Part shown: positions 16,739 through 26,800 of the stretch, one piece after another
Layout: each line of letters opens with the position of its first letter
Position numbering within the stretch: the first letter of the stretch is position 1
NCBI GenBank assembly: GCA_029245525.1
Contig: JAQWPD010000074.1
Location: 1-55,875 of the forward strand
Source of the DNA: Gammaproteobacteria bacterium
Lineage (GTDB): Bacteria > Pseudomonadota > Gammaproteobacteria > Steroidobacterales > GCA-2729495
Reading direction: 5' to 3'
DNA length: 55,875 nucleotides
Translations under genes and position numbers: made by a program
The notes under the pieces: generated by a model
The model's database searches: none
The model's input: only the letters and a program-made list of their open reading frames with translations
Told to the model about the DNA's origin: nothing

Positions 16739-17557
16739 CTATTTGAAGCCGCGGGCCTTTTTGATCACTTCATAAGCAGCAAGAATCTCACGGGTTTTCT
16801 CTTTGGAGACCTCCAGCATGGAGTCAGGCAAGCCCTTAGCCATTAGCTTATCCGGGTGATGCTGGTTCATTAATCTGCGATAGGCGGTCTTAACCTCTTT
16901 ATCGCTGCTTTCCGACGTGAGGCCGAGAGCCTTATAGGCTTGACCCAGATCTTGTTCCGGGCTAGCGGCTGGACGCTGCCCCCCTCCGAAAGTCTGCTGA
17001 GCCCGCAAAATAGCCTCCAATTGAGCCAGCTCAACACGGCTAAAACCCAGGCCAGCAGCAATGCGCCATAGCGAATCGCGTTCCGCCGCATCAATAGAAC
17101 CGTTACTGAGGAGCAAATAGAACTGAATTTCCAGAAAACTGCGGACCAGCAGTTTTTGCCCTCTTAATGCCGCATTCAGATGAGCCACCTGAGTATCAAG
17201 ATCAAATCCCGCAGACTTTCCTTCGGAAAACAGACCAATCGCCTCTCTAACCTGGTCTGGACCCAAACGGAGCTGATGCATAACGCTGCGTGCCGCACTG
17301 ATCTCCTCTTGGGAAACTCGGCCATCGGCCTTGGCTAGATGCCCCATAATCAAGAAGGTCGAACGGAAAAACTCACGCTGCACATCGCTGGATGCGCCGC
17401 CCAAGCGGCTGCGAGAGCCTGCCGCAGCGCGGGCCTTATCAAACTGATGCCCCCACATCACACCCAACACAATGATAACAAGGCGCCCAGGGCCTGACAT
17501 GCCTGATGTCAGCAAGAAAGCCAGCGCACCAACAATAATTTTACCGATCCATGGCAT
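16739..17557 (-). CDS. djlA: Co-chaperone DjlA (TerB and J domains)
   Basis: Membrane-anchored DnaK partner. The protein has 272 aa (E. coli 271). One N-terminal membrane segment (residues about 5-35, WIGKIIVGALAFLL onward) is followed by a TerB-like alpha-helical domain (STFLIMGHLAKADGRVS). The C-terminal J domain holds the essential HPD in NQHHPDKL. ATG 17557 (MPWIGK) matches the family start; the frame extends to 17584 without need. Confidence 0.92.
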   Translation of the reverse strand: MPWIGKIIVGALAFLLTSGMSGPGRLVIIVLGVMWGHQFDKARAAAGSRSRLGGASSDVQREFFRSTFLIMGHLAKADGRVSQEEISAARSVMHQLRLGPDQVREAIGLFSEGKSAGFDLDTQVAHLNAALRGQKLLVRSFLEIQFYLLLSNGSIDAAERDSLWRIAAGLGFSRVELAQLEAILRAQQTFGGGQRPAASPEQDLGQAYKALGLTSESSDKEVKTAYRRLMNQHHPDKLMAKGLPDSMLEVSKEKTREILAAYEVIKKARGFK

Positions 17558-17663
17558 AGTCGCCGTCAATCTCCAAAAAATCACGCCACATGGAATTCAC
17601 CGCGCGCTCAGGTAAGGCTACAATAGCCAATCACTAAATTAACCGAAAGGCCGGATCAATCCA

Positions 17664-18560
17664 ATGAACAAATCAGCACCCGCAGCGCTTTACGAATCCA
17701 GTGTGACAGGGCTTACCCGCCTGAATCAAGGAAAGGTAAGAGACATTTATGAAGTAGACCACGAGCATCTGCTTATTGTGACAACAGATCGGCTGTCCGC
17801 ATTTGACGTCATTCTGCCAAACCCTATTCCGGGGAAGGGCGCTGTACTCACACAAACAGCGAACTTTTGGTTCGAGCGCACTAAAAACATTATTGATAAT
17901 CACCTAACCAGTAAAACATTGGCCGATGTTCTACCAAACCAAGCTGAGGTCGAAGTTCTTGAAGGTCGATCTATTGTTGTTAAACGACTTCAGCCCTTGC
18001 CTATCGAGGCAGTTGTCCGCGGTTACCTCATTGGCTCGGGCTGGAAAGATTACCAAAAAACCGGTGCTGTATGCGGCATCGCACTGCCTAAAGGCTTGCC
18101 GATGGCTGCCAAACTGCCTGAGCCCATATACACGCCTGCTACAAAAGCAGATGTTGGTGACCATGATGAAAATATTAGCTTTGAGGAAACTATAGACCTG
18201 ATCGGCGAAGAGCTCGCAACTCGGGTTCGTGATCTGGCAATTAAAATTTATCAGTCAGGTGCTGAGTACGCATTAACCAAAGGCATTATTATTGCCGATA
18301 CAAAATTTGAATTCGGACTGGATGATGATGGCAAGCTGTACTTGATCGACGAGGTCCTTACACCCGACTCATCGCGCTTTTGGCCAGCAGATAAATATCA
18401 GGTAGGTATCAGCCCACCCAGTTTTGACAAACAGTTTGTCCGCGACTATCTCGAAACAGTTGATTGGGATAAAACCGCTCCGGGACCCGAGCTACCTGCC
18501 GATGTCATCGAGAAAACCGCGCTTAAATATCGCGAAGCCATGGGACAACTCACCAAATAG
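17664..18560 (+). CDS. purC: Phosphoribosylaminoimidazole-succinocarboxamide synthase (SAICAR synthetase)
   Basis: ATP-dependent step of purine synthesis joining CAIR and aspartate. At 298 aa it is the longer, yeast-ADE1-like form rather than the roughly 237-aa E. coli form. [42 protein letters not shown] and IADTKFEFG are typical. It starts at ATG 17664. It stands alone with its own terminator; purE is 3 kb downstream. Confidence 0.95.
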   Translation: MNKSAPAALYESSVTGLTRLNQGKVRDIYEVDHEHLLIVTTDRLSAFDVILPNPIPGKGAVLTQTANFWFERTKNIIDNHLTSKTLADVLPNQAEVEVLEGRSIVVKRLQPLPIEAVVRGYLIGSGWKDYQKTGAVCGIALPKGLPMAAKLPEPIYTPATKADVGDHDENISFEETIDLIGEELATRVRDLAIKIYQSGAEYALTKGIIIADTKFEFGLDDDGKLYLIDEVLTPDSSRFWPADKYQVGISPPSFDKQFVRDYLETVDWDKTAPGPELPADVIEKTALKYREAMGQLTK

Positions 18561-18582
18561 CCTGAGAAACAGAGCTGCACTC

Positions 18583-18612
18583 AAAAAGCCCACCACGTTC
18601 GGTGGGTTTTTT
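18583..18612 (+). terminator. Intrinsic terminator after purC
   Basis: CCCACC/GGTGGG stem (18589-18594 and 18601-18606), 6-nt loop, six Ts, preceded by As. Confidence 0.88.
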
Positions 18613-18702
18613 GCGCTCAGGAAGCGCTCAGGCAATAAGGTACAATCTGCCCATTACTAACAAGCCTGCCAGCATTAAAAGGCGGCAGTCAGAGGTTTTG
18701 GT

Positions 18703-20034
18703 TTGGATACTCTTGAAATTATCGAGTCATGGCTCTGGAATCCAGCACTGGAAAAAACTACCGGTCTCGCGAAAGCGGCCGTCCACATTATCCGGTTTGT
18801 GTACGCTGTTATCCGCGATGGAGTAACAGGCACGCTCACCTTGCGGGCAATGGGCCTGGTCTATGTCACCATACTGTCTATTGTCCCGCTGCTCGCATTA
18901 ACGTTTTCTGTCCTGAAAAGCTTCGGCTACCACCGAAAAGTCGAACCTCTGCTCTATAATTTTCTAGCACCGCTAGGCGACCGCGGCGAAGACCTCACCC
19001 GTCAAGTAATGGGCTTCGTAGACAATATCAAAGGCGGATTGCTCGCGGGTATTGGTCTCCTATTACTTATTTACACATCAGTATCGATGATCAAAAAAGT
19101 TGAAGACAGCTTTAACTATGTATTCCGTGTTGAACATTCCCGTAACGTCCTACAGCGCTTCAGCGAATACCTAAGCGTTCTGCTGATTGGGCCGGTGCTC
19201 ATGGTAACTGCCATGGGCTTAATCGCCTACGTGGGCAATCTCGATATCGTTCAGAATGCTGCGGGGATATCCGGCGTTCACCAAACAACGCTGTTGGTGG
19301 GCAAGCTGCTCCCCTACATTCTCATTAGTGGGTTATTTACCTTCTCGTACATGTTTATTCCTAACACTAGCGTTAATTTTTTTGCCGCGCTTGGTGGCGG
19401 TATAACCGGCGGTATCCTATGGTCTAGCATCGGGTTGTTATTTACCCAATTTGTAGTTAGCGCCAGCCGTAATATTGATATTTACGCGTCTTTTGCCGTG
19501 GTCATCGTTGCACTGATGTGGCTTTATGTGTCGTGGCTTATTCTGTTAATTGGCGCACAAACAGCTTTTTACTTGGAAAAACCTGAGTACCTCAGAATTG
19601 GCTATAAACCACTAAACATTGGCAACCGCCTGCGGGAAAAAATTGGTTTAGAAGTTATCTTTGAGGCTGCGCGACGCTTCAGGGACGGCAAGACGCCGGT
19701 CACCGCTGCTGAGATAGCCGCTCTAATCGATCAGCCAGGCTTAGTTATCAGCCCCGTATTAAGACGGCTGACGAATGCCGGGCTCATTGCTGAAAGTGGA
19801 AAACAAGGCCTTATTCCCGGGCGAGATCCGGCGACGATCAAAATTAGCGATATCCTTGGTGCTATAAGAAACGACCATCAATGGGACATTTTCAATCACG
19901 GGAACTGGGCACCGGACGTGGATGCTATTGATCTAAAAATCAATCGTAGCATCGAAGATTTTTATTCGAACCTATCGGTTTACAATGCGCTTAGCACCGC
20001 CACCGGCAATGATGAGAAAACACCAAACATCTAA
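18703..20034 (+). CDS. YihY/BrkB-type inner membrane protein
   Basis: 443-aa protein of the family once annotated as ribonuclease BN. About six membrane segments fall within residues 40-290 (VYVTILSIVPLLALTFS, LLAGIGLLLLIYTSV, LLIGPVLMVTAMGLIAYV and others), then a cytoplasmic C-terminal part of about 140 residues resembling a winged helix (PVTAAEIAALIDQPG). The function is unknown. The start is TTG 18703 with AGAGG upstream; no nearby ATG keeps the first conserved segment. The last bases of its stop are shared with the convergent pmbA stop (CTAA at 20031-20034). Confidence 0.88.
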   Translation: MDTLEIIESWLWNPALEKTTGLAKAAVHIIRFVYAVIRDGVTGTLTLRAMGLVYVTILSIVPLLALTFSVLKSFGYHRKVEPLLYNFLAPLGDRGEDLTRQVMGFVDNIKGGLLAGIGLLLLIYTSVSMIKKVEDSFNYVFRVEHSRNVLQRFSEYLSVLLIGPVLMVTAMGLIAYVGNLDIVQNAAGISGVHQTTLLVGKLLPYILISGLFTFSYMFIPNTSVNFFAALGGGITGGILWSSIGLLFTQFVVSASRNIDIYASFAVVIVALMWLYVSWLILLIGAQTAFYLEKPEYLRIGYKPLNIGNRLREKIGLEVIFEAARRFRDGKTPVTAAEIAALIDQPGLVISPVLRRLTNAGLIAESGKQGLIPGRDPATIKISDILGAIRNDHQWDIFNHGNWAPDVDAIDLKINRSIEDFYSNLSVYNALSTATGNDEKTPNI

Positions 20035-21356
20035 CTGCCAGCAACAGTCATCGTCTCAAGAAGCACCGATCCACTGCGGATGCCGCCACGCAAATCGATA
20101 TCATTGGCTACTGCAATGACCTGGGAATACATCTGCTTCAAATTACCGGCAATGGTGATTTCATGCACCGGGTACTGAATCACCCCATTTTCTACCCAAA
20201 AGCCTGCCGCACCGCGCGAATAATCGCCGGTTACCGTGTTAACACCCTGCCCCATCAACTCAGTCACCAACAGGCCGGTATCCATTTGTGCAAGAAGCCC
20301 CGCAAAATCAATATCATTGTGACTGACCACCAAATTGTGCACCCCGCCAGCATTGCCAGTACTTTCTTTACCGAGTTTCCGTGCGGAATAACTGGCGAGC
20401 ACATAGCTTTCAAGAATGCCTGCCCGAACTAGATCATGCTCATAGGTGGCTACACCCTCTGCATCAAACGGAGCGCTACCCAATGCCCGCGGTATATGCG
20501 GCTGCTCGATAATCGAAATAAACTCGGGCAACACACGGGTCCCTAGACTGTCCAGTAGAAAGCTAGACTGCCGGTACAACGCACCACCGCTTACTGCACC
20601 AACCAAATGGCCAAATAAACCGCGCGCCAGCCGGGAAGGAAAAATGACCGGCGTATTCCGAGTGTCCAGTTTACGCGAACCTAAGCGCTTAACCGCACGC
20701 ATACCGGCCTCTCGACCAACCTCAGCAGCCGCTCTTAGCTCTCCAGGAACGCGAGAAGCGGTGTACTCGTAGTCGCGCTGCATCTCATCGCCCTCCTGCG
20801 CGATCACCGAACAGGAAACGCTGTGGTGGCTATCAGGATAAACGCCCATAAAACCATTGCTATTCCCGTAGAGGCTAATACCCTCTGCAGCCGATACCGT
20901 AGCCCCCTCAGAGTTAGTAATACGGGTATCCGCAGCACGAGCAGCGGCTTCGCACTCTAGAGCAAGCGAAATGGCCTCTACAACAGAAATGTCCCACGGG
21001 TGCCACAAATCAAGATCTGGCCACGTTGATGCCAGACGTTTAGGGTCCGCCAGGCCTGCGCAATCATCTTTGGCCGCGTAAGATGCCAGCGAGCAAGCCT
21101 TAGCAACGGTTTCCGCAACGGCTGCGGCACTCAGATCTGAACTGCTGGCACTGCCCTTCTGTTGATTCACATAGACCGTAATACCTATAGCCTGATCACG
21201 ATGATGCTCAATGGTTTCAACGTCTTGAAGGCGGCCGGTAACACTGAAGCCAGCTCCCTGACTGACATTAACCTCGGCTTCGGTGGCACCCAAGGCCTTC
21301 GCTTTATCCAACGCGATGCCAGCGATGCTCTCAAGCTGCTGCTGATCAAAATCCAT
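20031..21356 (-). CDS. pmbA: Metalloprotease subunit TldE/PmbA
   Basis: Partner of TldD; the heterodimer cleaves unfolded peptides, matures microcin B17 and degrades the CcdA antitoxin in E. coli. The protein has 441 aa (E. coli 450). SVTGRLQDVETIEHHRDQ at the N-terminus and SRGAAGFWVENG at the C-terminus are diagnostic. As expected for TldE, no HExxxH metal site is seen. ATG 21356 (MDFDQQQ) is chosen; a TTG at 21368 is possible and neither has a clear ribosome site. tldD lies separately at 22393-23838. Confidence 0.94.
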   Translation of the reverse strand: MDFDQQQLESIAGIALDKAKALGATEAEVNVSQGAGFSVTGRLQDVETIEHHRDQAIGITVYVNQQKGSASSSDLSAAAVAETVAKACSLASYAAKDDCAGLADPKRLASTWPDLDLWHPWDISVVEAISLALECEAAARAADTRITNSEGATVSAAEGISLYGNSNGFMGVYPDSHHSVSCSVIAQEGDEMQRDYEYTASRVPGELRAAAEVGREAGMRAVKRLGSRKLDTRNTPVIFPSRLARGLFGHLVGAVSGGALYRQSSFLLDSLGTRVLPEFISIIEQPHIPRALGSAPFDAEGVATYEHDLVRAGILESYVLASYSARKLGKESTGNAGGVHNLVVSHNDIDFAGLLAQMDTGLLVTELMGQGVNTVTGDYSRGAAGFWVENGVIQYPVHEITIAGNLKQMYSQVIAVANDIDLRGGIRSGSVLLETMTVAGS

Positions 21357-21412
21357 AGTCACGACCAATTAATAATTACTGAGTGGTTAAAACCCGCTAT
21401 TCTAGCGAAACT

Positions 21413-21440
21413 TTTACAAGCCGGATTGGCAATGTAGAAT
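21413..21440 (+). promoter_or_regulatory. Predicted purE promoter
   Basis: TTTACA (21413-21418), 16-nt spacer, TAGAAT (21435-21440), with a leader of about 36 nt. No obvious PurR operator was recognised. Confidence 0.55.
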
Positions 21441-21482
21441 CGAACCGTTCTTAACTTACATTATTACAAGTGAAATCTGTCT

Positions 21483-21968
21483 ATGAGCATTCAAGTAGGA
21501 ATCATTGTCGGCTCTCAGTCTGACTGGGAAATCATGACTCACGCCACCGACACACTAAAGCAGCTTGGCATTGAGCACGAGGCCCATGTGATCTCAGCAC
21601 ACCGTGCTCCGCATCGTTTAGTTGAGTATTGCAACTCTGCCAAAGACCGCGGGCTGAAAGTTCTCATTACTGCAGCGGGCTTGGCGGCTGCTCTGCCGGG
21701 CGCTGCCGCTGCAATAACCCCACTGCCGGTTCTCGGAGTACCGATGTACTCAAAATACTTTGGTGGCATGGACGCTTTGGTATCGATGGTACAAATGCCG
21801 GCGGGTATACCAGTGGGAACTCTCGCTATCGGGCGCGCTGGTGCAATTAATGCTGCTTTGCTTGCGGCTGCCATCATTGCCTTGTCGGACAAAGACGCAG
21901 AGATTGCGTTGGATCAGTTCCGTGCAAATCAAACGCAGGCTGTTCTGGACACACCACAACTGGTCTAG
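21483..21968 (+). CDS. purE: N5-carboxyaminoimidazole ribonucleotide mutase PurE
   Basis: Purine enzyme converting N5-CAIR to CAIR. The protein has 161 aa. GSQSDWEIM and [11 protein letters not shown] (catalytic His) match class I PurE. In well-known class I enzymes the third active-site loop reads GAAHLPG; here it is [12 protein letters not shown], with no His. The C-terminal half ([20 protein letters not shown]) also departs from the E. coli pattern. PurE is still by far the best call, but as a variant. purK is not adjacent. It starts at ATG 21483. Confidence 0.9.
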   Translation: MSIQVGIIVGSQSDWEIMTHATDTLKQLGIEHEAHVISAHRAPHRLVEYCNSAKDRGLKVLITAAGLAAALPGAAAAITPLPVLGVPMYSKYFGGMDALVSMVQMPAGIPVGTLAIGRAGAINAALLAAAIIALSDKDAEIALDQFRANQTQAVLDTPQLV

Positions 21969-21998
21969 TGGCTGAGCACGGCACACCTTCTGTGTGAC

Positions 21999-22030
21999 AA
22001 AAAAGCCTCTGTAAGACAGAGGCTTTTTTT
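21999..22030. terminator. Bidirectional terminator between purE and the small membrane gene
   Basis: GCCTCTG/CAGAGGC stem (22005-22011 and 22017-22023), 5-nt loop, flanked by As and Ts. Confidence 0.92.
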
Positions 22031-22050
22031 TACCTAATATTTCAACGCGC

Positions 22051-22275
22051 CTAGTCCTCATCAATTTGATCACGCGGAACGTTATAGCGGAAGTCTCTGC
22101 GTTTAAGCAAAACCATTAGCCCTAAGATCAAACATACAAAACCAGCTATCAGGCAGATAGTAGGCCAATACCAGTAATTCAAATAGAGGGAAGCGCCAAG
22201 CAGGAGCACGCCCGCCAAAAGATAAAAGAAAGGCAACAACTCATAAAGCGGCTTTGACAACCACACGCTATTCAA
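22051..22275 (-). CDS. Small two-span membrane protein of unknown function
   Basis: 74 aa, two hydrophobic segments (about residues 11-33 and 37-58) with aromatic WYWP between them and a charged tail (KRRDFRYNVPRDQIDED). I do not recognise the family beyond a general likeness to small proteins near tldD and purE in related bacteria. The start is TTG 22275, supported by GAGG 8 nt upstream; GTG 22266 is an alternative. It sits 117 nt downstream of tldD on the same strand and has its own terminator. Confidence 0.7.
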   Translation of the reverse strand: MNSVWLSKPLYELLPFFYLLAGVLLLGASLYLNYWYWPTICLIAGFVCLILGLMVLLKRRDFRYNVPRDQIDED

Positions 22276-22392
22276 TCGACGAACCTCAAAAAAAAGCCAG
22301 AGGCCATCCTATGGCCCCATCGAGACTCTCAGATTAGCATAACAATCTAGGCTGAATGAGCCACCTAGTGAATCTTTGCTGCGGATAGTAGG

Positions 22393-23838
22393 CTAAATGC
22401 CAACACCGCCTACGGTCAGCCGATCAATCTTTAGTGTCGGCTGGCCAACGCCCACGGGCACAGACTGGCCCTCTTTGCCACAAACGCCAATACCCGTATC
22501 AAGTTCCAGGTCATTGCCAACCATTGATACCTGATTTAATACAGAAGGCCCATCGCCAATTAAAGTTGCATCCTTTACCGGAGCCCCCAGCTTGCCGTCC
22601 TTGATCAGATAACTTTCGCTGGCAGAAAAGACAAACTTCCCGGATGTAATATCAACCTGTCCACCCGCAAAGTTGCGCGCATATAACCCATTTTTTACCG
22701 AGGCAATAATCTCTGCCGGATCATGCGGACCGGGCAGCATATAGGTGTTGGTCATTCGGGGCAGCGGCGGGTGCGCGTAGGACTCTCTCCTGCCATTTCC
22801 GGTAGGCTCCACTCCCATTAGTCGGGCATTCATTTTATCCTGCATATAACTGACCAGCCTTCCATTCTCAATCAACGTGGTCTGGCGGGTTACTGTGCCT
22901 TCATCGTCTATATTGAGGGATCCACGACGACCCGGCATCGCGCCATCATCTACAATAGTGCAGAATTCAGAGGCCACCTTCTCACCCATGAGATTTGAAA
23001 ATGCGGATGTTCCCTTGCGATTAAAGTCGCCTTCGAGTCCATGCCCGATAGCCTCATGCAACAGCACGCCGGGCCAACCAGGCGCCAAAACAACGGTCAT
23101 CTCACCTGCAGGTGCAGGGCCGGCTTCAAGATTTACCAGCGCCTGGCGTACTGCCTCATCGACATAGGCTGCAGAGTTTTGAGAATCCAGCAAATAATCA
23201 TAGCTATGCCTTCCGCCGCCACCACTAAAGCCCTGTTCACGCCGGCCGCTCTCTTCGACAATGACCGATACATTCATGCGTATTAATGGTCGGATATCTG
23301 CCGATAACGTACCGTCACTCGCACAGACCAAGATCATTTCAAACGCCGCTGATAAACTAGCCATTACCTGCTGCACACGGGGATCAAGCGCTCGTGCACG
23401 GACGTCGGCCTGTTGCAACAAAGCCACTTTCTGATCATCAACTGCCGATAGCAATGGGTCGAGCATCGGATACAACTGATGCGCTGCTGGTACCTTCCAG
23501 GCGCTCAACCTTTTGCTGTTACCAGAACGAGCAATCGCCGCAGCCGCCTCGGCAGCACGCAACAACGATGGCAATACAATTTCATCAGAATAAGCAAAGC
23601 CCGTCTTATCGCCGGCAATAGCGCGCACTCCAACGCCCTGATTGATGCTGTAACTGCCCTGCTTCACGATGCTATCTTCCAACGACCAGGATTCCTGCCG
23701 CATCGACTGAAAATACAAATCGGCACTGTCCACGCCGGGTGCCATAAGTATTCCGAGAGACTTCTCCAGGTCTTCATTGCTCAGTTCAGCCGGTGCCAGT
23801 AATGCTTCCCGGACTGTATCTAGATAATTGTCTGTCAT
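22393..23838 (-). CDS. tldD: Metalloprotease TldD
   Basis: Catalytic subunit of the TldD/TldE protease. The protein has 481 aa, as in E. coli. The zinc site is [11 protein letters not shown] in mid-chain, with the downstream Cys in [33 protein letters not shown] and [12 protein letters not shown] are family blocks. It starts at ATG 23838. It follows yhdP by 36 nt, giving the enterobacterial order maf-rng-yhdP-tldD. Confidence 0.96.
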   Translation of the reverse strand: MTDNYLDTVREALLAPAELSNEDLEKSLGILMAPGVDSADLYFQSMRQESWSLEDSIVKQGSYSINQGVGVRAIAGDKTGFAYSDEIVLPSLLRAAEAAAAIARSGNSKRLSAWKVPAAHQLYPMLDPLLSAVDDQKVALLQQADVRARALDPRVQQVMASLSAAFEMILVCASDGTLSADIRPLIRMNVSVIVEESGRREQGFSGGGGRHSYDYLLDSQNSAAYVDEAVRQALVNLEAGPAPAGEMTVVLAPGWPGVLLHEAIGHGLEGDFNRKGTSAFSNLMGEKVASEFCTIVDDGAMPGRRGSLNIDDEGTVTRQTTLIENGRLVSYMQDKMNARLMGVEPTGNGRRESYAHPPLPRMTNTYMLPGPHDPAEIIASVKNGLYARNFAGGQVDITSGKFVFSASESYLIKDGKLGAPVKDATLIGDGPSVLNQVSMVGNDLELDTGIGVCGKEGQSVPVGVGQPTLKIDRLTVGGVGI

Positions 23839-23874
23839 AGTCTCTCTATCACTTAATTAGCAGATGCAAAAAGC

Positions 23875-26800
23875 TTACTTAGGCAAGCTCGTGTCTGTAG
23901 ATGACTCGGATGTCGGTGAAATAACGTCTTCTGAAAAGCGCAACTCTCGCAAAGCGGCGAGATCACTATCTGAAAACTTGGGCAACGTATCTTTGCAATT
24001 CTTGAAGCGGTCAGTATCAATATCATTACGCTTAACTTTTACAATCTGGGGGTCTGCCCAGCCACCAGCGATATCATAGTAAGTTTCCCCAATACTGCTC
24101 AACGGCTCTTTAAATATTGCAGAAGCCAACCATACCGCAGCGCCAATCATCGGCCCAGCCACCACAGCGGTGCCCAAAGGAATGACATTCGACATATGCG
24201 GACGAACCACAGCTAACTGATCATACTGTTGGTCAAAAAGATTTGAACTGCCGATAATCGCCATATCCGTTACTGAGCCATCCATTGCCACATCGCAGGT
24301 ATAAGCCAAGCCTTTATCCAGACTGAAGCTGCCTTTTAATTTATCAAAGCCTAGCCCCTCATCAAATACATCGCGAAAATCTAATGACAGCCGGCGTGGC
24401 AACGAGCTAAAGCTCAACAGCCCTAACAAGCGTCCGCTACCCGGGTCCACATTCAGAACCTGCCCATTTTCAACACGGAAGCCGAAAGTCCCCTTTGACT
24501 CATACATGAGACCACTACCGGGCTGCCCATTCCATGTGAGGTCGGCATTAGCAACGCCCCGTTTAGCCGCCACCAATGGTTCATACCCTAACTGGGATAG
24601 CGTTTGAGCCACATCAGTACTTTCGAGCTTCATGCTCATACTGGTGCGCGGGGTTAAATTAAAGGGATCAGTGATAATCCAGTCGCCGTCGATAGTGATG
24701 TTGAAGGTATCGCTGCTTGTCACAATGCGCTCAGCCTTCAGTCCGCGGTCCGTACGCCACACCGATGCGTCCAGTTTGCCGAAGTTCATGTCATCAATGA
24801 TAAAGCTGGCAATCTGGATAGACAGCGATGGAAAGTCACGCGGGTCAATAAAATTATCTGTCGTCGCCGCATTGGGATCAACAGAGTCATCGTTTTCGTT
24901 CTGCAAAACGAGTCGTGACATATCGCCAACCAATGGTTTATCGCCTGAGAAGTCGGATGGCACAGCTAAGCTACCACTGGCGCGAGGGCCATCAATATCC
25001 AGATTCCACACTCCTTGGGCCTGCAATGCACTAACCGTCGAATCTGGAAAGCGATAACCAAAAAACTGGAGGTCTTTTGCATAGATATCAACTTCGCGAA
25101 GGAAATTCCCTTCACCTGACTTACCGCTATCTGCCGTTCTCGCGTACTCCGAGGCCACAGAGAGCCACTCCTCTATAGATAAACCATCAAAGGTACCGCT
25201 TACGGCGAGCCCTGGAGTCTCTGGCAGTTTTGGAATGAGAGCCCCAACATTCAAAGCGGCACTTTGAAAAGCCCACCCAAAGTTAGCTTTCTCAAAACGA
25301 AGATTTGCAGAAATCCCTGACTTACTATTTGCGAGTACGTCAAGCACGCCAGATGTTGGAAATCGAACGCTGGCGGTGAGGGGGTCAGCAACACCCGCTG
25401 TTTTAAACAATGGAGCCGGCATGTCTATCGCCAGGCCCTGTAAATCAGACTCTACAAGAATCTCAAACTGACGAGAGTCGCCAGCGTCCAATGCAGGAAA
25501 TAGCACTTGCGATTCCCAGGCGATCGACCCTGTGTAACGATTGGGCAGTGGTATACGCAATGCTGCCGAGATATCAGGCATAGGCGTTTCACCACTGACC
25601 TCGACAACCTGAGTGAGCCCAGCCTCACTTGACATCGGATGTCGCAAGGCGATTGATATTGGCTGCCCCAAAAAACGTCCATCGATAGACTTTGATGACA
25701 AGCGGGTCCTGTCAAGCTCAACCGGACCATTCAGCTCAGTTACAGGATAATCAATCCCACGAAGGCTCATCATGGCATCACTGACTAAAAGACTCGCATT
25801 CAGTCTGTAATCTGCTAATGCATTAACCGGCAGATACAACCTTACAATGCCACTGACATCACCCGATGCCGTCACATCATTCAATATTGGCCCGAGGACG
25901 TTACCGATAAAGGACTCGCGCAATAAACGCAACACCTGGGGAAACCCGGTACTGACAGATGCATCAACGGTCAATTTGCCATCGCGCATATCCGGCATTT
26001 GCGCATTGATGTTACTAAATACTGTGCCGGCAATCGAGCCTTCATTTCGCGTACTAAACATCGATATGCCGTCAAACACAAGCTCGCCACTGAGGTCTTC
26101 AAGCTGCGGCCAACCCGGAGCAAATGCAAGCGCCCCTTTTTCAAACGGCACCACCACACTAAACTCGCCCTCTTCAGCTGTCGCGTAGGGGAACTTGCTT
26201 AAATCACCCAAAAATCTGAAGCGAACGTCATTCACCTCACCTGCCAACACCGCATCCTCGAGCCAGTCCAATACCACTGCAGGGATTTTAGTAGGTAGAT
26301 TGGGTATCACTCGGGGCACTTCATCGGAACTGGCCACTGCGGAAAAATCCATGATCCATCCGCTGTTGTCATCAACCGCCTTAAATAGGCTCAACTCGCC
26401 ACTGCCTGTGCCATAAGGTGTCTGCAATTCTATCGCAGCGGCTTCGACTAACAGCCCATCATCGCTCGTGCTCCAAAGTACCTGAGTATCTAAACGTTCG
26501 GCATTTATCGCCTCACGAAAGAAATCATCGAGTTGGAAACGCCCATTACGTATATCAATGTTCAGCTGGCCACTTTCAATGCCCCCATCGATATTTCCTG
26601 AGACACCTGCAATATTAATACCGACACTCTCATTTACGTAGCTCACATTTGTGAATGCTCCACGGACACTTAAATTGGAAACATTCCCATCGATTAAAGA
26701 ACCGCGCAGTCGCACACCAGCAAGGCGGCCTCCGAGCTGTCCACCAAAACCGATTGATTCCAATTGCCGACGTGCAAATGCTGTGCCCAGCGGCATCAGA

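Noticed and set aside
18703-20034. Ribonuclease BN activity for the YihY-type protein
   Set aside because: The old RNase BN label was misassigned; the real RNase BN is a zinc enzyme, and this protein is a membrane protein without nuclease motifs.
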